From the NCBI GenBank assembly GCA_032622095.1, contig CP136061.1, forward strand, positions 24,928,991 to 24,992,990: a DNA stretch of 64,000 nt. The letters run 5' to 3'. Both the position numbers and the translations under genes were made by a program. This DNA comes from Siphonodentalium dalli (lineage: Eukaryota; Mollusca; Scaphopoda; Gadilida; Siphonodentaliidae). Below are positions 25,799-38,726 of this stretch, piece after piece; the stretch's first letter is position 1; each line of letters opens with the position of its first letter. A model generated the notes under the pieces. The model was not told where the DNA came from. It searched no databases and saw only the letters and a program-made list of their open reading frames with translations.

Positions 25799-27840
25799 GC
25801 GTCTCTCACCAAGACAAATATGTTAAGGTATGGCAACTTCCATTTTCATTCTGGCCTTTCATCGCCACGATTGGCGCATTTGTTGAACTTCCATTGTCGA
25901 TCCGGGACTGTATAATCAAACTCAAATCGACTTACATTATTATAAGTCATTATTATTACGAAGTTGAATTTTTGTGGGATCTTTTTATTTTTGGGACCAA
26001 CCAACACAGGAAATCATTCGAAGTGTTAGTATAGGATATCTTTTCGAAAGACCAATTTATGTCAAAATATTACAATAGGGCCCTTCGGCCAATTCACATC
26101 TGACCACTAAAACACAATATGACGACCGTCGCCCAATGTTGTTCGAATAAGAACAAATATGGTCACACAAATGGTTCCTTATGGTGCCACTAAGTCGAGG
26201 ACAATTCAAAACCACCCACGCACCCGAGTGGGTTAAAGTGGGGTATGTACCAGTTTCGAGAAAGGTAAGGATTTCAACCGATTTGGGTCTCTCACCAAGA
26301 CAAATATGTTAAGGTATGGCAACTTCCATTTTCGTTCTGGCCTTTCGTCGCCACGATTGGCGCATTTGTTGGACTTCTATAGTCGATCCGGGACTGTATA
26401 ATCAAACTCAAATCGACTTAAATATTATAAGTCATTATTATTACGAAGTTGAATTTTTGTGGGATCTTTTTATTTTTGGGACCAACAAACACAGGAAGTC
26501 ATTCGAAGTGTTAGTATAGGATATGTTTTCGAAAGACAAATTTATGTCAAAATGTTACAATAGGGCCCTTCGGCCAATTCACATCTGACCACTAAAACAT
26601 TATGATGACCGTCGCCCAATGTTTTTGGAATAAGACCAAATATGGTCAAACAAATGGTTCCTAATGGTGCCCCTAAACCGAGGAAAATTCAAAACCCACT
26701 CTATCATCTCAAACGCTATCAAATGAATGCATATATACTTCTTTCTGTCTCTCCCCAAGACAAATTTGATAAGGCTGGTGGGTGGCCCGCCAGAAATACC
26801 CCATAGAAACACCACGATCCCCCACCTTTCACCTTGCACCCACGGGGGTGCTACCCCGAGGGGGTGAACATTGGGTATAGACCATTTTCAAGAACCGTAG
26901 TGGTTTCGACCGATTTGACTGGATGGGTGGGTGGCCCCAAATAAACACCCCGACACCCCACCCATCCATCACCCCGGGGGTGCCACCCGAGGGGGTAAAC
27001 ATGGGGTATGGACCAGTTTCGAGAAAGCTAAGGGTTTCAACCGATTTAACGGCATGGGTGCATGGCCCTCCCAAATACTCCAGAGAAACACCCCGACCCC
27101 ACCCGTCACCCACGGGGTGCTACCCCAAGTGAGTGAAAATGGAATAAGGATCATCTTCGAGAACCGTAGGGGTTTCGACCGATTTGACTGCATGGGTGGG
27201 TGGCCCGCCCCAAATACCACATAGAAACACCCCAACCCACACCATTACCCACGGGGGTGCCACCCCGAGGGGTAACAATTGGGTATGGACCATTTTCGAG
27301 AACAGTAGGGATTTCGACCGATTTGACGGATGGGTGGGTGGCCTGTCCCAAATACTCCCTGTAAACAACCGACTCCCTTCCAACCACTTCAGGGTATGGA
27401 CCATTATCGAGAACGGTAAAGATTTGGACCGATTTGACGGCGTGGGTGGGTGGCCCGTCACATATACCTCCCAGAAACACCCCAATCCCTGCCCAAACCC
27501 GAAGGGGTGAAATGGGGTATAAACTATTTCCGAGAACGGTAATGATTTCGACCGATTTGACGGCATGGGTGGGTGGCCCCAAATACCTCATATAAACACA
27601 CCGGCACCCGACACCCATCCATCACCCCGGGTGTGCCACCCCGAGGGGTGAAAATGGGGTATGGACCCTTTTCGAAAACCGTAGGGATTTCGACCGATTT
27701 GACGGCTTGTGTGGGTGGACCACCCCAAATAACCCATAGAAACACCCGAACCCCCATCCACCACCCTCGGGGTGTGCCACCGAGTGGGATAAACTGGGGT
27801 ATGGACCAGTTTCGAGAAAGGTAAGGATTTCAACCGATTT
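25799..27840 (+). repeat. higher-order repeat unit 4 (2,042 bp)
   Basis: Shorter because 17 bp are missing near 27495: CCCAAACACCCAGAGTGG in units 1-3 is replaced by CCCAAACCCGAAGG. The deletion falls between short direct repeats (ACCC), as expected for replication slippage. Confidence 0.93.
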
Positions 27841-28388
27841 GCGTCTCTCACCAAGACAAATATGTTAAGGTATGGCAACTTCCATTTTCATTCTGGCCTT
27901 TCATCGCCACGATTGGCGCATTTGTTGAACTTCCATAGTCGATCCGGGACTGTATAATCAAACTCAAATCGACTTACATTATTATAAGTCATTATTATTA
28001 CGAAGTTGAATTTTTGTGGGATCTTTTTATTTTTGGGGCCAACCAACACAGGAAATCATTCGAAGTGTTAGTATAGGATATCTTTTCGAAAGACCAATTT
28101 ATGTCAAAATATTACAATAGGGCCGTTCTGCCAATTCACATCTGACCACTAAAACTCAATATGACGACCGTCGCCCAATGTTTTTCGAATAAGACCAAAT
28201 ATGGTCACACAAATGGTTCCTTATGGTGCCACTAAGTCGAGGACAATTCAAAACCACCAACGCACCCGAGTGGGTTAAACTGGGGTATGGACCAGTTTCG
28301 AGAAAGGTAAGGATTTCAACCGATTTGCGTCTCTCACCAAGACAAATATGTTAAGGTATGGCAACTTCCATTTTCGTTCTGGCCTTTC
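27841..28388 (+). repeat. higher-order repeat unit 5, truncated
   Basis: It contains the first ~475 bp segment, one partial monomer and the start of the second segment. It stops abruptly after CGTTCTGGCCTTTC, where satellite B begins. Confidence 0.92.
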
Positions 28389-28390
28389 AA

Positions 28391-31300
28391 AATTGGTCGA
28401 TTTCTTATTTGCCATCCCTCCAGGATATCTGCATGTGGTCAACCGAGGGTCAACTGGTCCGGGTTTTCGGTAAGGCGGGTAGGAATGGTGACTATGTTGG
28501 CATATAGCGACAACTTGTGCCTCTAAATACTCAAACTATACGAAATTTCCTTCAAAATTGGTCGATTGCTTATTTGACATCCCCCCCAGGATATCTGTAG
28601 GTGGTCAACCGAGGGTCAACTGGTTCGGGTTTTCGGTAAGGCGGGTAGGAATGGTGATTATGTGGGCATATAGCGACAACTTGTGCCTCTAAATACTCAA
28701 ACTATACGAAATTTCCTTCAAAATTGGTCGATTTCTTATTTGACATCCCCCCAGGATATCTGTAGGTGGTCAACCGAGGGTCAACTGGTCCGGGTTTTCT
28801 GTAAGGCGGTTAGGAATGGTGATTATGTGGGCGTATAGCGACAACTTGTGCCACTAAATACTCAAACTATACGAAATTTCCTTCAAAATTGGTCGATTTA
28901 TTATTTGCCATCCCCCAGGATATCTGTAGGTGGTCAACCGAGGGTCAACTGGTCCGGGTTTTCGGTAAGGCGGGCAGAAATTGTGATTATGTGGGCATAT
29001 AGCGACAACTTGTGCCACTAAATACTCAAACTATACGAAATTTCCTTCAAAATTGGTCGATTTCTTATTTGCCATCCCTCCAGGATATATCTAGGTGGTC
29101 AACCGAGGGTCAACTGGTCAGGGTTTTCGGTAAGGCGGGTAGGAATAGTGATTATGTGGGTATATAGCGACAACTTGTGCCACTAAATACTCCAACTATA
29201 CGAAATTTCCTTCAAAATTGGTCGATTTATTATTTGCCATCCCCCCAGGATATTTGTAGGTGGTCAACCGAGAGTCAACTGGTCCGGGTTTTCGGTAAGG
29301 CGGGTAGGAATGGTGATTATGTGGGCATATAGCGACAACTTCTGCCACTAAATACTCAAACTATACGAAATTTCCTTCAAAATTTGTCGATTTCTTATTT
29401 GCCATCCATCCAGGATATCTGTATGTGGTCAACCGAGGGTCAACTGGTCCGGGTTTTCGGTAAGGCGGGTAGGAATGGTGATTATGTGGGCGTATAACGA
29501 CAACTTGTGCCACTAAATACTCAAACTATACGAAATTTCCTTCAAAATTGGTCGATTTCTTATTTGCCATCCCCCCAGGATATTTGTATGTGGTCAACCG
29601 AGGGTCAACTGGTCCGGGTTTTCGGTAAGGCGGGTAGGAATGGTGATTATGTGGGCATATAGCGACAACTTCTGCCACTAAATACTCAAACTATACGAAA
29701 TTTCCTTCAAAATTTGTCGATTTCTTATTTGCCATCCATCCAGGATATCTGTATGTGGTCAACCGAGGGTCAACTGGTCCGGGTTTTCGGTAAGGCGAGT
29801 AGGAATGGTGATTATGTGGGCATATAGCGACAACTTGTGCCACTAAATACTCAAACTATACGAAATTTCCTTCAAAATTTGTCGATTTCTTATTTGCCAT
29901 CCATCCAGGATATCTGTATGTGGTCAACCGAGGGTCAACTGGTCCGGGTTTTCGGTAAGGCGGGTAGGAATGGTGATTATGTGGGCGTATAACAACAACT
30001 TGTGCCACTAAATACTCAAACTATACGAAATTTCCTTCAAAATTGGTCGATTTCTTATTTGCCATCCCTCCAGGATATCTGCATGTGGTCAACCGAGGGT
30101 CAACTGGTCCGGATTTTCGGTAAGGCGGTAGGAATGGTGATTATGTGGGTATATAGCGACAACTTGTGCCACTAAATACTCAAACTATACGAAATTTCCT
30201 TCAAAATTGGTCGATTTCTTATTTGCCATCCCCCAGGATATTTGTAGGTGGTCAACCGAGAGTCAACTGGTCCGGGTTTTCGGTAAGGCGGGCAGGAATT
30301 GTCATTATGTGGGCATATAGCGACAACTTGTGCCACTAAATACTCAAACTATACGAAATTTCCTGCAAAATTGGTCGATTTCTTATTTGACATCCCCCCA
30401 GGATATCTGTAGGTTGTCAACCGAGGGTCAACTGGTCCGGGTTTTCGGTAAGGCGGGTAGGAATGGTGATTATGTGGGCATATAACGACAACTTGTGCCA
30501 CTAATACTCAAACTATACGAAATTTCCTTCAAAATTTGTCGATTTCTTATTTGCCATCCCTCCAGGATATCTGCATGTGGTCAACCGAGGGTCAACTGGT
30601 CCGGGTTTTCGGTAAGGCGGGTAGGAATGGTGACTATGTGGGCATATAGCGACAACTTGTGCCTCTAAATACTCAAACTATACGAAATTTCCTTCAAAAT
30701 TGGTCGATTTCTTATTTGACATCCCCCCAGGATATATGTAGGTGGTCAACCGAGGGTCAACTGGTTCGGGTTTTCGGTAAGGCGGGTAGGAATGGTGATT
30801 ATGTGGGCATATAGCGACAACTTCTGCCACTAAATACTCCAACTAAACGAAATTTCCTTCAAAATTTGTCGATTTCTTATTTGCCATCCCACCAGGATAT
30901 CTGTATGTGGTCAACCGAGGGTCAACTGGTCCAGGATTTCGGTAAGGCGGTTAGGAATTGTGATTATTTGGGCATATAGCGACAACTTGTGCCTCTAAAT
31001 ACTCAAACTATACGAAATTTCCTTCAAAATTGGTCGATTTCTTAATTGACATCCCCCCAGGATATCTGTAGGTGGTCAACCGAGGGTCAACTGGTCCGGG
31101 TTTTCTGTAAGGCGGTTAGGAATGGCGATTATGTGGGCGTATAGCGACAACTTGTGCCACTAAATACTCAAACTATACGAAATTTCCTTCAAAATTGGTC
31201 GATTTCTTATTTGCCATCCCCCCAGTATATCTGTAGGTGGTCAACCGAGGGTCAACTGGTCCGGGTTTTCAGTAAGGCGGGTAGGAATGGTGATTATGTG

Positions 31301-34300
31301 GGCATATAGCAACAACTTGTGCCACTAAATACTCAAACTATACGAAATTTCCTTCAAAATTGGTCGATTTCTTATTTGCCATCCCTCCAGGATATATCTA
31401 GGTGGTCAACCGAGGGTCAACTGGTCAGGGTTTTCGGTAAGGCGGGTATGAATAGTGATTATGTGGGTATATAGCGACAACTTGTGCCACTAAATACTCA
31501 AACTATACGAAATTTCCTTCAAAATTGGTCGATTTCTTATTTGCCATCCCCCCAGGACATCTCTAGGTGGTCAACCGAGGGTCAACTGGTCAGGGTTTTC
31601 GGTAAGGCGGGTAGGAATGGTGATTATGTTGGCATATAGCGACAACTTGTGCCACTAAATACTCAAACTATACGAAAGTTCCTTCAAAATTTGTCGATTT
31701 CTTATTTGTCATCCCCCCAGGATATTTGTAGGTGGTCAACCGAGGGTCAACTGGTCCGGGTTTTCGGTAAGGCGGGCAGGAATGGTGATTATGTGGGCAT
31801 ATAGCGACAACTTGTGCCACTAAATACTCAAACTATACGAAATTTCCTTCAAAATTGGTCGATTTCTTATTTGCCACCCCCCAGGATATATGTATGTGGT
31901 CAACCGAGGGTCAACTGGTCCGGGTTTTCGGTAAGGCGGGTAGGAATGGTGATTATGTGGGCATATAGCGACAACTTCTGCCACTAAATACTCAAACTAT
32001 ACGAAATTTCCTTCAAAATTTGTCGATTTCTTATTTGCCATCCCTCCAGGATATCTGTATGTGGTCAACCGAGGGTCAACTGGTCCGGGTTTTCGGTAAG
32101 GCGGGTAGGAATGATGATTATGTGGGCATATAGCGACAACTTGTGCCTCTAAATACTCAAACTATATGAAATTTCCTTCAAAATTGGTCGATTTCTTATT
32201 TGACATCCCCCCAGGATATATGTAGGTTGTCAACCGAGGGTCAACTGGTCCGGGTTTTCGGTAAGGCGGGTAGGAATGGTGATTATGTGGGAGTATAACG
32301 ACAACTTGTGCCATTAAATACTCAAACTATACGAAATTTCCTTCAAAATTGGTCGATTTCTTATTTGCCATCCCTCCAGGATATCTGCATGTGGTCAACC
32401 GAGGGTCAACTGGTCCGGGTTTTCGATAAGGCGGGTAGGAATGGTGACTATGTGGGCATATAGCGACAACTTGTGCCTCTAAATACTCAAACTATACGAA
32501 ATTTCCTTCAAAATTGGTCGATTTCTTATTTGACATCCCCCAGGATATCTGTAGGTGGTCAACCGAGGGTCAACTGGTTCGGGTTTTCGGTAAGGCGGGT
32601 AGAACTGGTGATTATGTGGGCATATAGCGACAACTTCTGCCACTAAATACGCCAACTAAACGAAATTTCCTTCAAAATTTGTCGATTTCTTATTTGCCAT
32701 CCCACCAGGATATCTGTATGTGGTCAACCGAGGGTCAACTGGTCCAGGATTTCGGTAAGGCGGGTAGGAATTGTGATTATTTGGGCATATAGCGACAACT
32801 TGTGCCTCTAAATACTCAAACTATACGAAATTTCCTTCAAAATTGGTCGATTTCTTATTTGACATCCCCCCAGGATATCTGTAGGTGGTCAACCGAGGGT
32901 CAACTGGTCCGGGTTTTCTGTAAGGCGGTTAGGAATGGTGATTATGTGGGCGTATAGCGACAACTTGTGCCACTAAATACTCAAACTATACGAAATTTCC
33001 TTCAAAATTGGTCGATTTATTATTTGCCATCCCCCCAGGATATCTGTAGGTGGTCAACCGAGGGTCAACTGGTCCGGGTTTTCGGTAAGGCGGGCAGGAA
33101 TTGTGATTATGTGGGCATATAGCGACAACTTGTGCCACTAAATACTCAAACTATACGAAATTTCCTTCAAAATTGGTCGATTTCTTATTTGCCCCCCCCC
33201 CCCAGGATATCTGTAGGTGGTCAACCGAGGGTCAACTGGTCCGGGTTTTCGGTAAGGCGGGTAGGAATGGTGATTATGTGGGCATATAGCGACAACTTGT
33301 GCCACTAACTACTCAAACTATACGAAATTTCCTTCAAAATTGGTCGATTTCTTATTTGCCATCCCCCAGGATATATGTAGGTGGTCAACCGAGGGTCAAC
33401 TGGTCCGGGTTTTCGGTAAGGCTGGCAGGAATGGTGATTATGTGGGCATATAGCGACAACTTGTGACACTAAATACTCAAACTATACGAAATTTCCTTCA
33501 AAATTGGTCGATTTCTTATTTGCCATCCCCCAGGATATCTGTAGGTGGTCAACCGAGGGTCAACTGGTCCGGGTTTTCGGTAAGGCGGGTAGGAATCGTG
33601 ATTATGTGGGCATATAGCGACAACTTGTGCCACTAAATACTCAAACTATACGAAATTTCCTTCAAAATTGGTCGATTTCTTATTTGCCATCCCTCCAGGA
33701 TATATGTATGTGGTCAACCGAGGGTCAACTGGTCCGGGTTTTCGGTAAGGCGGGTAGGAATGGTGATTATGTGGGCATATAGCGACAACTTGTGCCTCTA
33801 AATACTCAAACTATACGAAATTTCCTTCAAAATTGGTCGATTTCTTATTTGACAACCCCCCAGGATATCTGTAGGTGGTCAACCGAGGGTCAACTGGTCC
33901 GGGTTTTCGGTAAGGCGGGTAGAAATGGTGATTATGTGGGCGTATAGCGACAACTTGTGCCACTAAATACTCAAACTATACGAAATTTCCTTCAAAATTG
34001 GTCGATTTCTTATTTTCCATCCCCCCATGATATCTGTAGGTGGTCAACCGAGGGTCAACTGGTCCGCGTTTTCGGTAAGGCGGTAGGAATGGTGATTATG
34101 TGGGCATATAGCGACAACTTGTGCCAATTAATACTCAAACTATACGAAATTTCCTTCAAAATTGGTCGATTTATTATTTGCCATCCCCCCAGGATATCTG
34201 TAGGTGGTCAACCGAGGGTCAACTGGCCCGGGTTTTCGGTAAGGCGGGCAGGAATTGTGATTATGTGGGCATATAGCGACAACTTGTGCCTCTAAATACT

Positions 34301-35633
34301 CAAATTATACGAAATTTCCTTCAAAATTGGTGGATTTCTTATTTGCCATCCCCCCAGGATATCTGTAGGTGGTCAACCGAGGGTCAACTGGTCCGGGTTT
34401 TCGGTAAGGCGGGTAGGAATGGTGATTATGTGGGCATATAGCGACAACCTGTGCCACTAAATACTCAAACTATACGAAATTTCCTTCAAAATTGGTCGAT
34501 TTCTTATTTGCCATCCCTCCAGGATAAATCTAGGTGGTCAACCGAGGGTCAACTGGTCAGGGTTTTCGGTAAGGCGGGTAGGAATAGTGATTATTATGGA
34601 TATATAGCGACAACTTGTGCCACTAAATACTCAAACTATACGAAATTTCCTTCAAAATTGGTCGATTTCTTATTTGCCATCCCCCAGGATATTTGTAGGT
34701 GGTCAACCGAGAGTCAACTGGTCCGGGTTTTCAGTAAGGCGGGCAGGAATGGTGATTATGTGGGCATATAGCGACAACATGTGCCACTAAATACTCAAAC
34801 TACACGAAATTTCCTTCAAAATTGGTCGATTTCTTATTTGCCATCCCCCAGGATATATGTAGGTGGTCAACCGAGGGTCAACTGGTCCGGGTTTTCGGTA
34901 AGGCGGGCGGGAATAGTGATTATGTGGGCATATAGCGACAACTTGTGGCACTAAATACTCAAACTATACGAAATTTCCTTCAAAATTGGTCGATTTCTTA
35001 TTTGCCATCCCCCAGGATATTTGTAGGTGGTCAACCGAGAGTCAACTGGTCCGGGTTTTCAGTAAGGCGGGCAGGAATGGTGATTATGTGGGCATATAGC
35101 GACAACTTGTGCCACTAAATACTCAAACTACACGAAATTTCCTTCAAAATTGGTCGATTTCTTATTTGCCATCCCCCAGGATATATGTAGGTGGTCAACC
35201 GAGGGTCAACTGGTCCGGGTTTTCGGTAAGGCGGGCAGGAATGGTGATTGTGTGGGCATATAGCGACAACTTGTGACACTAAATACTCAAACTATACGAA
35301 ATTTCCTTCAAAATTGGTCGATTTCTTATTTGCCATCCCCCAGGATATCTGTAGGTGGTCAACCGAGGGTCAAATGGTCCGGGTTTTCGGTAAGGTGGGT
35401 AAGAATTGTGATTATGTGGGCATATAGCGACAACTTGTGCCACTAAATACTCAAACTATGCGAAATTTCCTTCAAAATTGGTCGATTTCTTATTTGCCAT
35501 CCCCCAGGATATATGTAGGTGGTCAACCGAGGGTCAACTGGTCCGGGTTTTCGGTAAGGCGGTTTGGAATGGTGATTATGTGGGCATATATCGACAACGT
35601 GTGCCACTTAATACTCAAACTATACGAAATTTC
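28391..35633 (+). repeat. satellite B, ~44 monomers of ~165 bp
   Basis: Head-to-tail monomers share AATTGGTCGATTTCTTATTT, CCAGGATATCTGTAGGTGG, TCAACCGAGGGTCAACTGG, TCCGGGTTTTCGGTAAGGCGGG, ATTATGTGGGCATATAGCG and ACTCAAACTATACGAAATTTCC. Measured spacings are 164-166 bp, so 7,243 bp holds about 44 copies. Monomers are typically only a few percent different. Since 165 is divisible by three, frames can stay open across a monomer (for example 33957-34295), but these are not genes. The array ends at ACTATACGAAATTTCG, followed by AT-rich unique DNA. Confidence 0.96.
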
Positions 35634-35639
35634 GTATAG

Positions 35640-36500
35640 GTTAATGATAGATACATAGATATGTGGTGGATGCATCTCAATCACAGAATCAGCCGATTGA
35701 ATGAATGCATAGTGACTTTTTTTGTTTGTATATATTTAAAAACTCTGGTTGAGACATTGAAAGGATGCACAATATGAGTGCCAATCAAATATAAAAACTG
35801 TTTTGGATAATTAAAGGTATATAAGGTATTCGCCGACTAATTAGTCTGGGAATTTCAGCAGTATCGCTGATTTATGTCTTCCTGATCTCAATGTTTGGAA
35901 AGTTCTATAGTGAACAATTGTTGCGTCACAGTCATAACATGGACCATTCGAGATATGGTAGTGTCACTCATATGAATAATTTTTTGAATAGGACAACAAG
36001 TACATGTATGCATAAAGTTATAAAGTGGATGTACTGGTTATCAATTCTACACTGGGATTTTGTAAATTTTTTATGTTATATATTGTCTGGATATTGAAAA
36101 TGTCCCAATCGTGTATGGTGTCATTGAAGGGGTATGGATATTTCGACAACATGTATATGGCAAATTTCAGCATTAATTCTATGATGGGTTTTCGGAAGTT
36201 GGTTAGTAACGTCAACATGTTATAATCAGAATTAATATTTATTAACTCTATTATCAATGCTTTAATGCATCATAACCACATACTGATTGTGTCACGCATA
36301 TGACTAAATTTTGAATATATCAACAAACTTTATTTGAGTCATTAAAGGGTGCACAATATTAGTGAATATCAATATTCACCGATGTTGTGTGTATTCAAAG
36401 GCATATCATGGTATTTACTGGCCACTTTATCGAGCAATTATTGACTGTTTTCAGACTCGTGTCATGTTTTTTTTTGTATTTGAAAGGATGCCTGAATTTT
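35640..36500. repeat. AT-rich diverged tandem pair
   Basis: GAGACATTGAAAGGATGCACAATATGAGTG near 35750 matches GAGTCATTAAAGGGTGCACAATATTAGTG near 36332. In both cases it is followed by AAAGG.ATAT.A.GGTATT. The two units are about 580 bp apart and old. No coding sequence is supported. Confidence 0.5.
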
Positions 36501-36813
36501 ACTTTCTACTAAATTTTCTTAATGTTTTGTAATTTACATAGTAAGTTTTTAACTCTTTATACTTTGGTCTGAAGTATCTGCTTTATGATTAGCAAAGGAA
36601 TATATTCACAATGTTATCATTAACTGCTAAATGGATCTGAGTTGATTGTGTTATTTTATTTTTATTGTGTAGGAGAAGAAACACAAATTAGTTATGAAAT
36701 CTTAAGATAAACCTTCATTCTGAAACCTTAAGATAAACAGTTATTCAGCACCTATCTGAAAATGATGGCAACATATGTATATACATGTATGGCCATTATT
36801 GACCATTATTGAT

Positions 36814-37763
36814 TTATTGTCTTTTTGACATATATTCATCTCCATCAGGTGGGATTGGTAGTTTCTCGATTAAATCTTCTTCCATCCTGATCATGACCTT
36901 TGGACATGTTTCTGCTAGTTTGAAGATGTTCCCATCTTGAGTCCAAAAGAATTGGAGAGCATGTTGTCTCCTCAGGTCGATCAGCTGTTTACCACTGCCT
37001 GTCTCTCCCTGGTTAGATCCTCGCATATAAGGAGTTTCGACTTCCCTTTTGACTGTTTCCTGGCACTATATATGGATTGTCTGATGTCCCAGTCATTGAA
37101 TTGCATTATTATGTTAACAGTTTTACATTCTGTCGAGGAATTAGGACCAGTGTTGGGTTTCCTTGGATGTCTAATGCAGACAAAGGGTGACCCTATTTCA
37201 TATCAATGTTTTGAAGGGTGATGTTTAGTTTATCTTTGCAGAATTCTTTTAACATTTGCTTGGCATTTAAATTCCAGGAATTAGTGGCACTATCCAGAAC
37301 AGGCATATTTATAAATCTCAAGCTGCTTCCTCTGCCATGCTGCTCATGTTTTTCTATCTTAGCTTCCAACTTTTTAACATGTGAATCCAGTGATTTGTTT
37401 TTTTTCCTCTTGCACTTTAAGTTTTTCTTTTAACCCTTTAATTTCTACTTCATGGGTATGCATGGTATTTGTCACCTGGTTGACTACTATGTCTGCTAGG
37501 TCTGCGGTAACAATGTGTATGTCTTCTTTGACACCTGCCTCTACCATTGATTTAATCTCTGACCCAAGATTTGGATTTATTGTTTCTGTTGGGCTTTCAT
37601 TTCTAAATCGTATCTGTCTCAATTCATAAGGAGAAATGTCAACTGTTGTTTTCCGTTTTTCAGGTTGTTTCATGTTACTTTCTTTTAGTAATTGTTCTAA
37701 GGTGGGATTAGTAACGGGTGTGTCAGGTAAATCAATACGCTTCCATAAGTGTACATGCCCCAA
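36814..37763 (-). pseudogene. L1/Tx1-like LINE ORF1 pseudogene
   Basis: On the minus strand, a 129-residue frame (37763-37374) ends in a charged helical stretch (VEIKGLKEKLKVQEEKK) that looks like the ORF1 coiled coil. After a decayed middle with stops, a second frame (37026-36814) contains RRQHALQFFWTQDGNIFKLAE. This matches the WTQDG-IF motif near the C-terminus of L1/Tx1-type ORF1 RNA-binding proteins. Order and strand agree with one ORF1 read from 37.8 down to 36.8 kb. Frameshifts and stops make it non-functional. It is not obviously part of the plus-strand L1/Tx1-like reverse transcriptase at 46.8 kb. Confidence 0.6.
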
Positions 37764-38585
37764 AAATGTATTAAAATGATATTATTCAATAAAAAGGACA
37801 TGCTCCATTCTTCCGTTCTTAAACTTATTGACTTAGCGTTTTCGAAAACAGCTTGGTCACGTTCTATAAAATAATTTTGATCAAGAACGTTGCTACAAAT
37901 CAAACACACGAGTATGGTGGTAATTGTCAATGCCATGCTATGTCTTCTGATCGACACGCACGTTCTCAACATTGTTATATGCAGAAACACAAATTAATGG
38001 ATTTGGCCGTACGCAAACACGATGAATCTAGAGATTTTTGGTAACTGGATATCTCAATAAGTAATTTTGCTGGTAAGCAAAATATGTAGTTTTACAGATA
38101 TGTTGGTGGTGTCAACGTTTAGGGTGATGTCAATTTTGTATTAAAGTCGTCTCCCTCGATCACGGGTAGTTATTTCAAGAGTTGGTGTATCATGTGTCCA
38201 AATAATGTCTGAGATATCATGATGACACACATGTTCCCTATACTTTCACTATAGCATATACCACACTATTGTTACTTGATTATTATACTCTTCTTCTCAC
38301 CCGCGATTATACAGTTAATGAGTAATCCAGTCATCAACAATTAAGGTATGATCTTGTTAACTGTATGTACGCTCGTAAACATCGCATTATACATACTGTG
38401 CTTACCACTATACATTTACATCAAACTATAACTACTATCATATGTACAATCTACATGTATGTTATACAATAATTGTAAATTTGTCGGGTATGTCGCAATT
38501 CGATATTTCCCTGTCACGAACGGACTACAGTGGGCAGCGTATAAATAACGCTGATTCTCAGAAAACCATGGGGAAAACTTGAAAT
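37764..38585. other. unassigned AT-rich region
   Basis: I see no supported feature beyond scattered AT-rich sequence and short chance frames on both strands. Confidence 0.35.
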
Positions 38586-38589
38586 ATAT

Positions 38590-38595
38590 TTTATT
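38590..38595 (-). promoter_or_regulatory. AATAAA polyadenylation signal (candidate)
   Basis: TTTATT on the plus strand is AATAAA on the minus strand. It lies about 130 bp downstream of the stop codon of the coding stretch at 38727-38986. Position and strand fit a 3' end signal, but AATAAA is common in AT-rich DNA. Confidence 0.35.
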
Positions 38596-38726
38596 TGTAC
38601 AATAAGCTCAAATAACAAGGTCAAAACAGTTGCACAAACATTGATTGGAACATCATGCTATCAGAATAATTTCAATCAAATTTTGTCCAAACGACAACTA
38701 CCTGTTTTTCAAATATTGTAGCAGTT

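Noticed and set aside
13770-28388. Dozens of proline/glycine-rich open frames on both strands
   Set aside because: They repeat with the satellite period on both strands and in several frames, have no consistent start, and share no recognisable domain.
28391-35633. Regular direct repeats that might be read as a CRISPR array or a repeat-protein gene
   Set aside because: Monomers are ~165 bp with no distinct spacers. The context is eukaryotic. Open frames arise only because 165 is a multiple of three, and they are interrupted irregularly.
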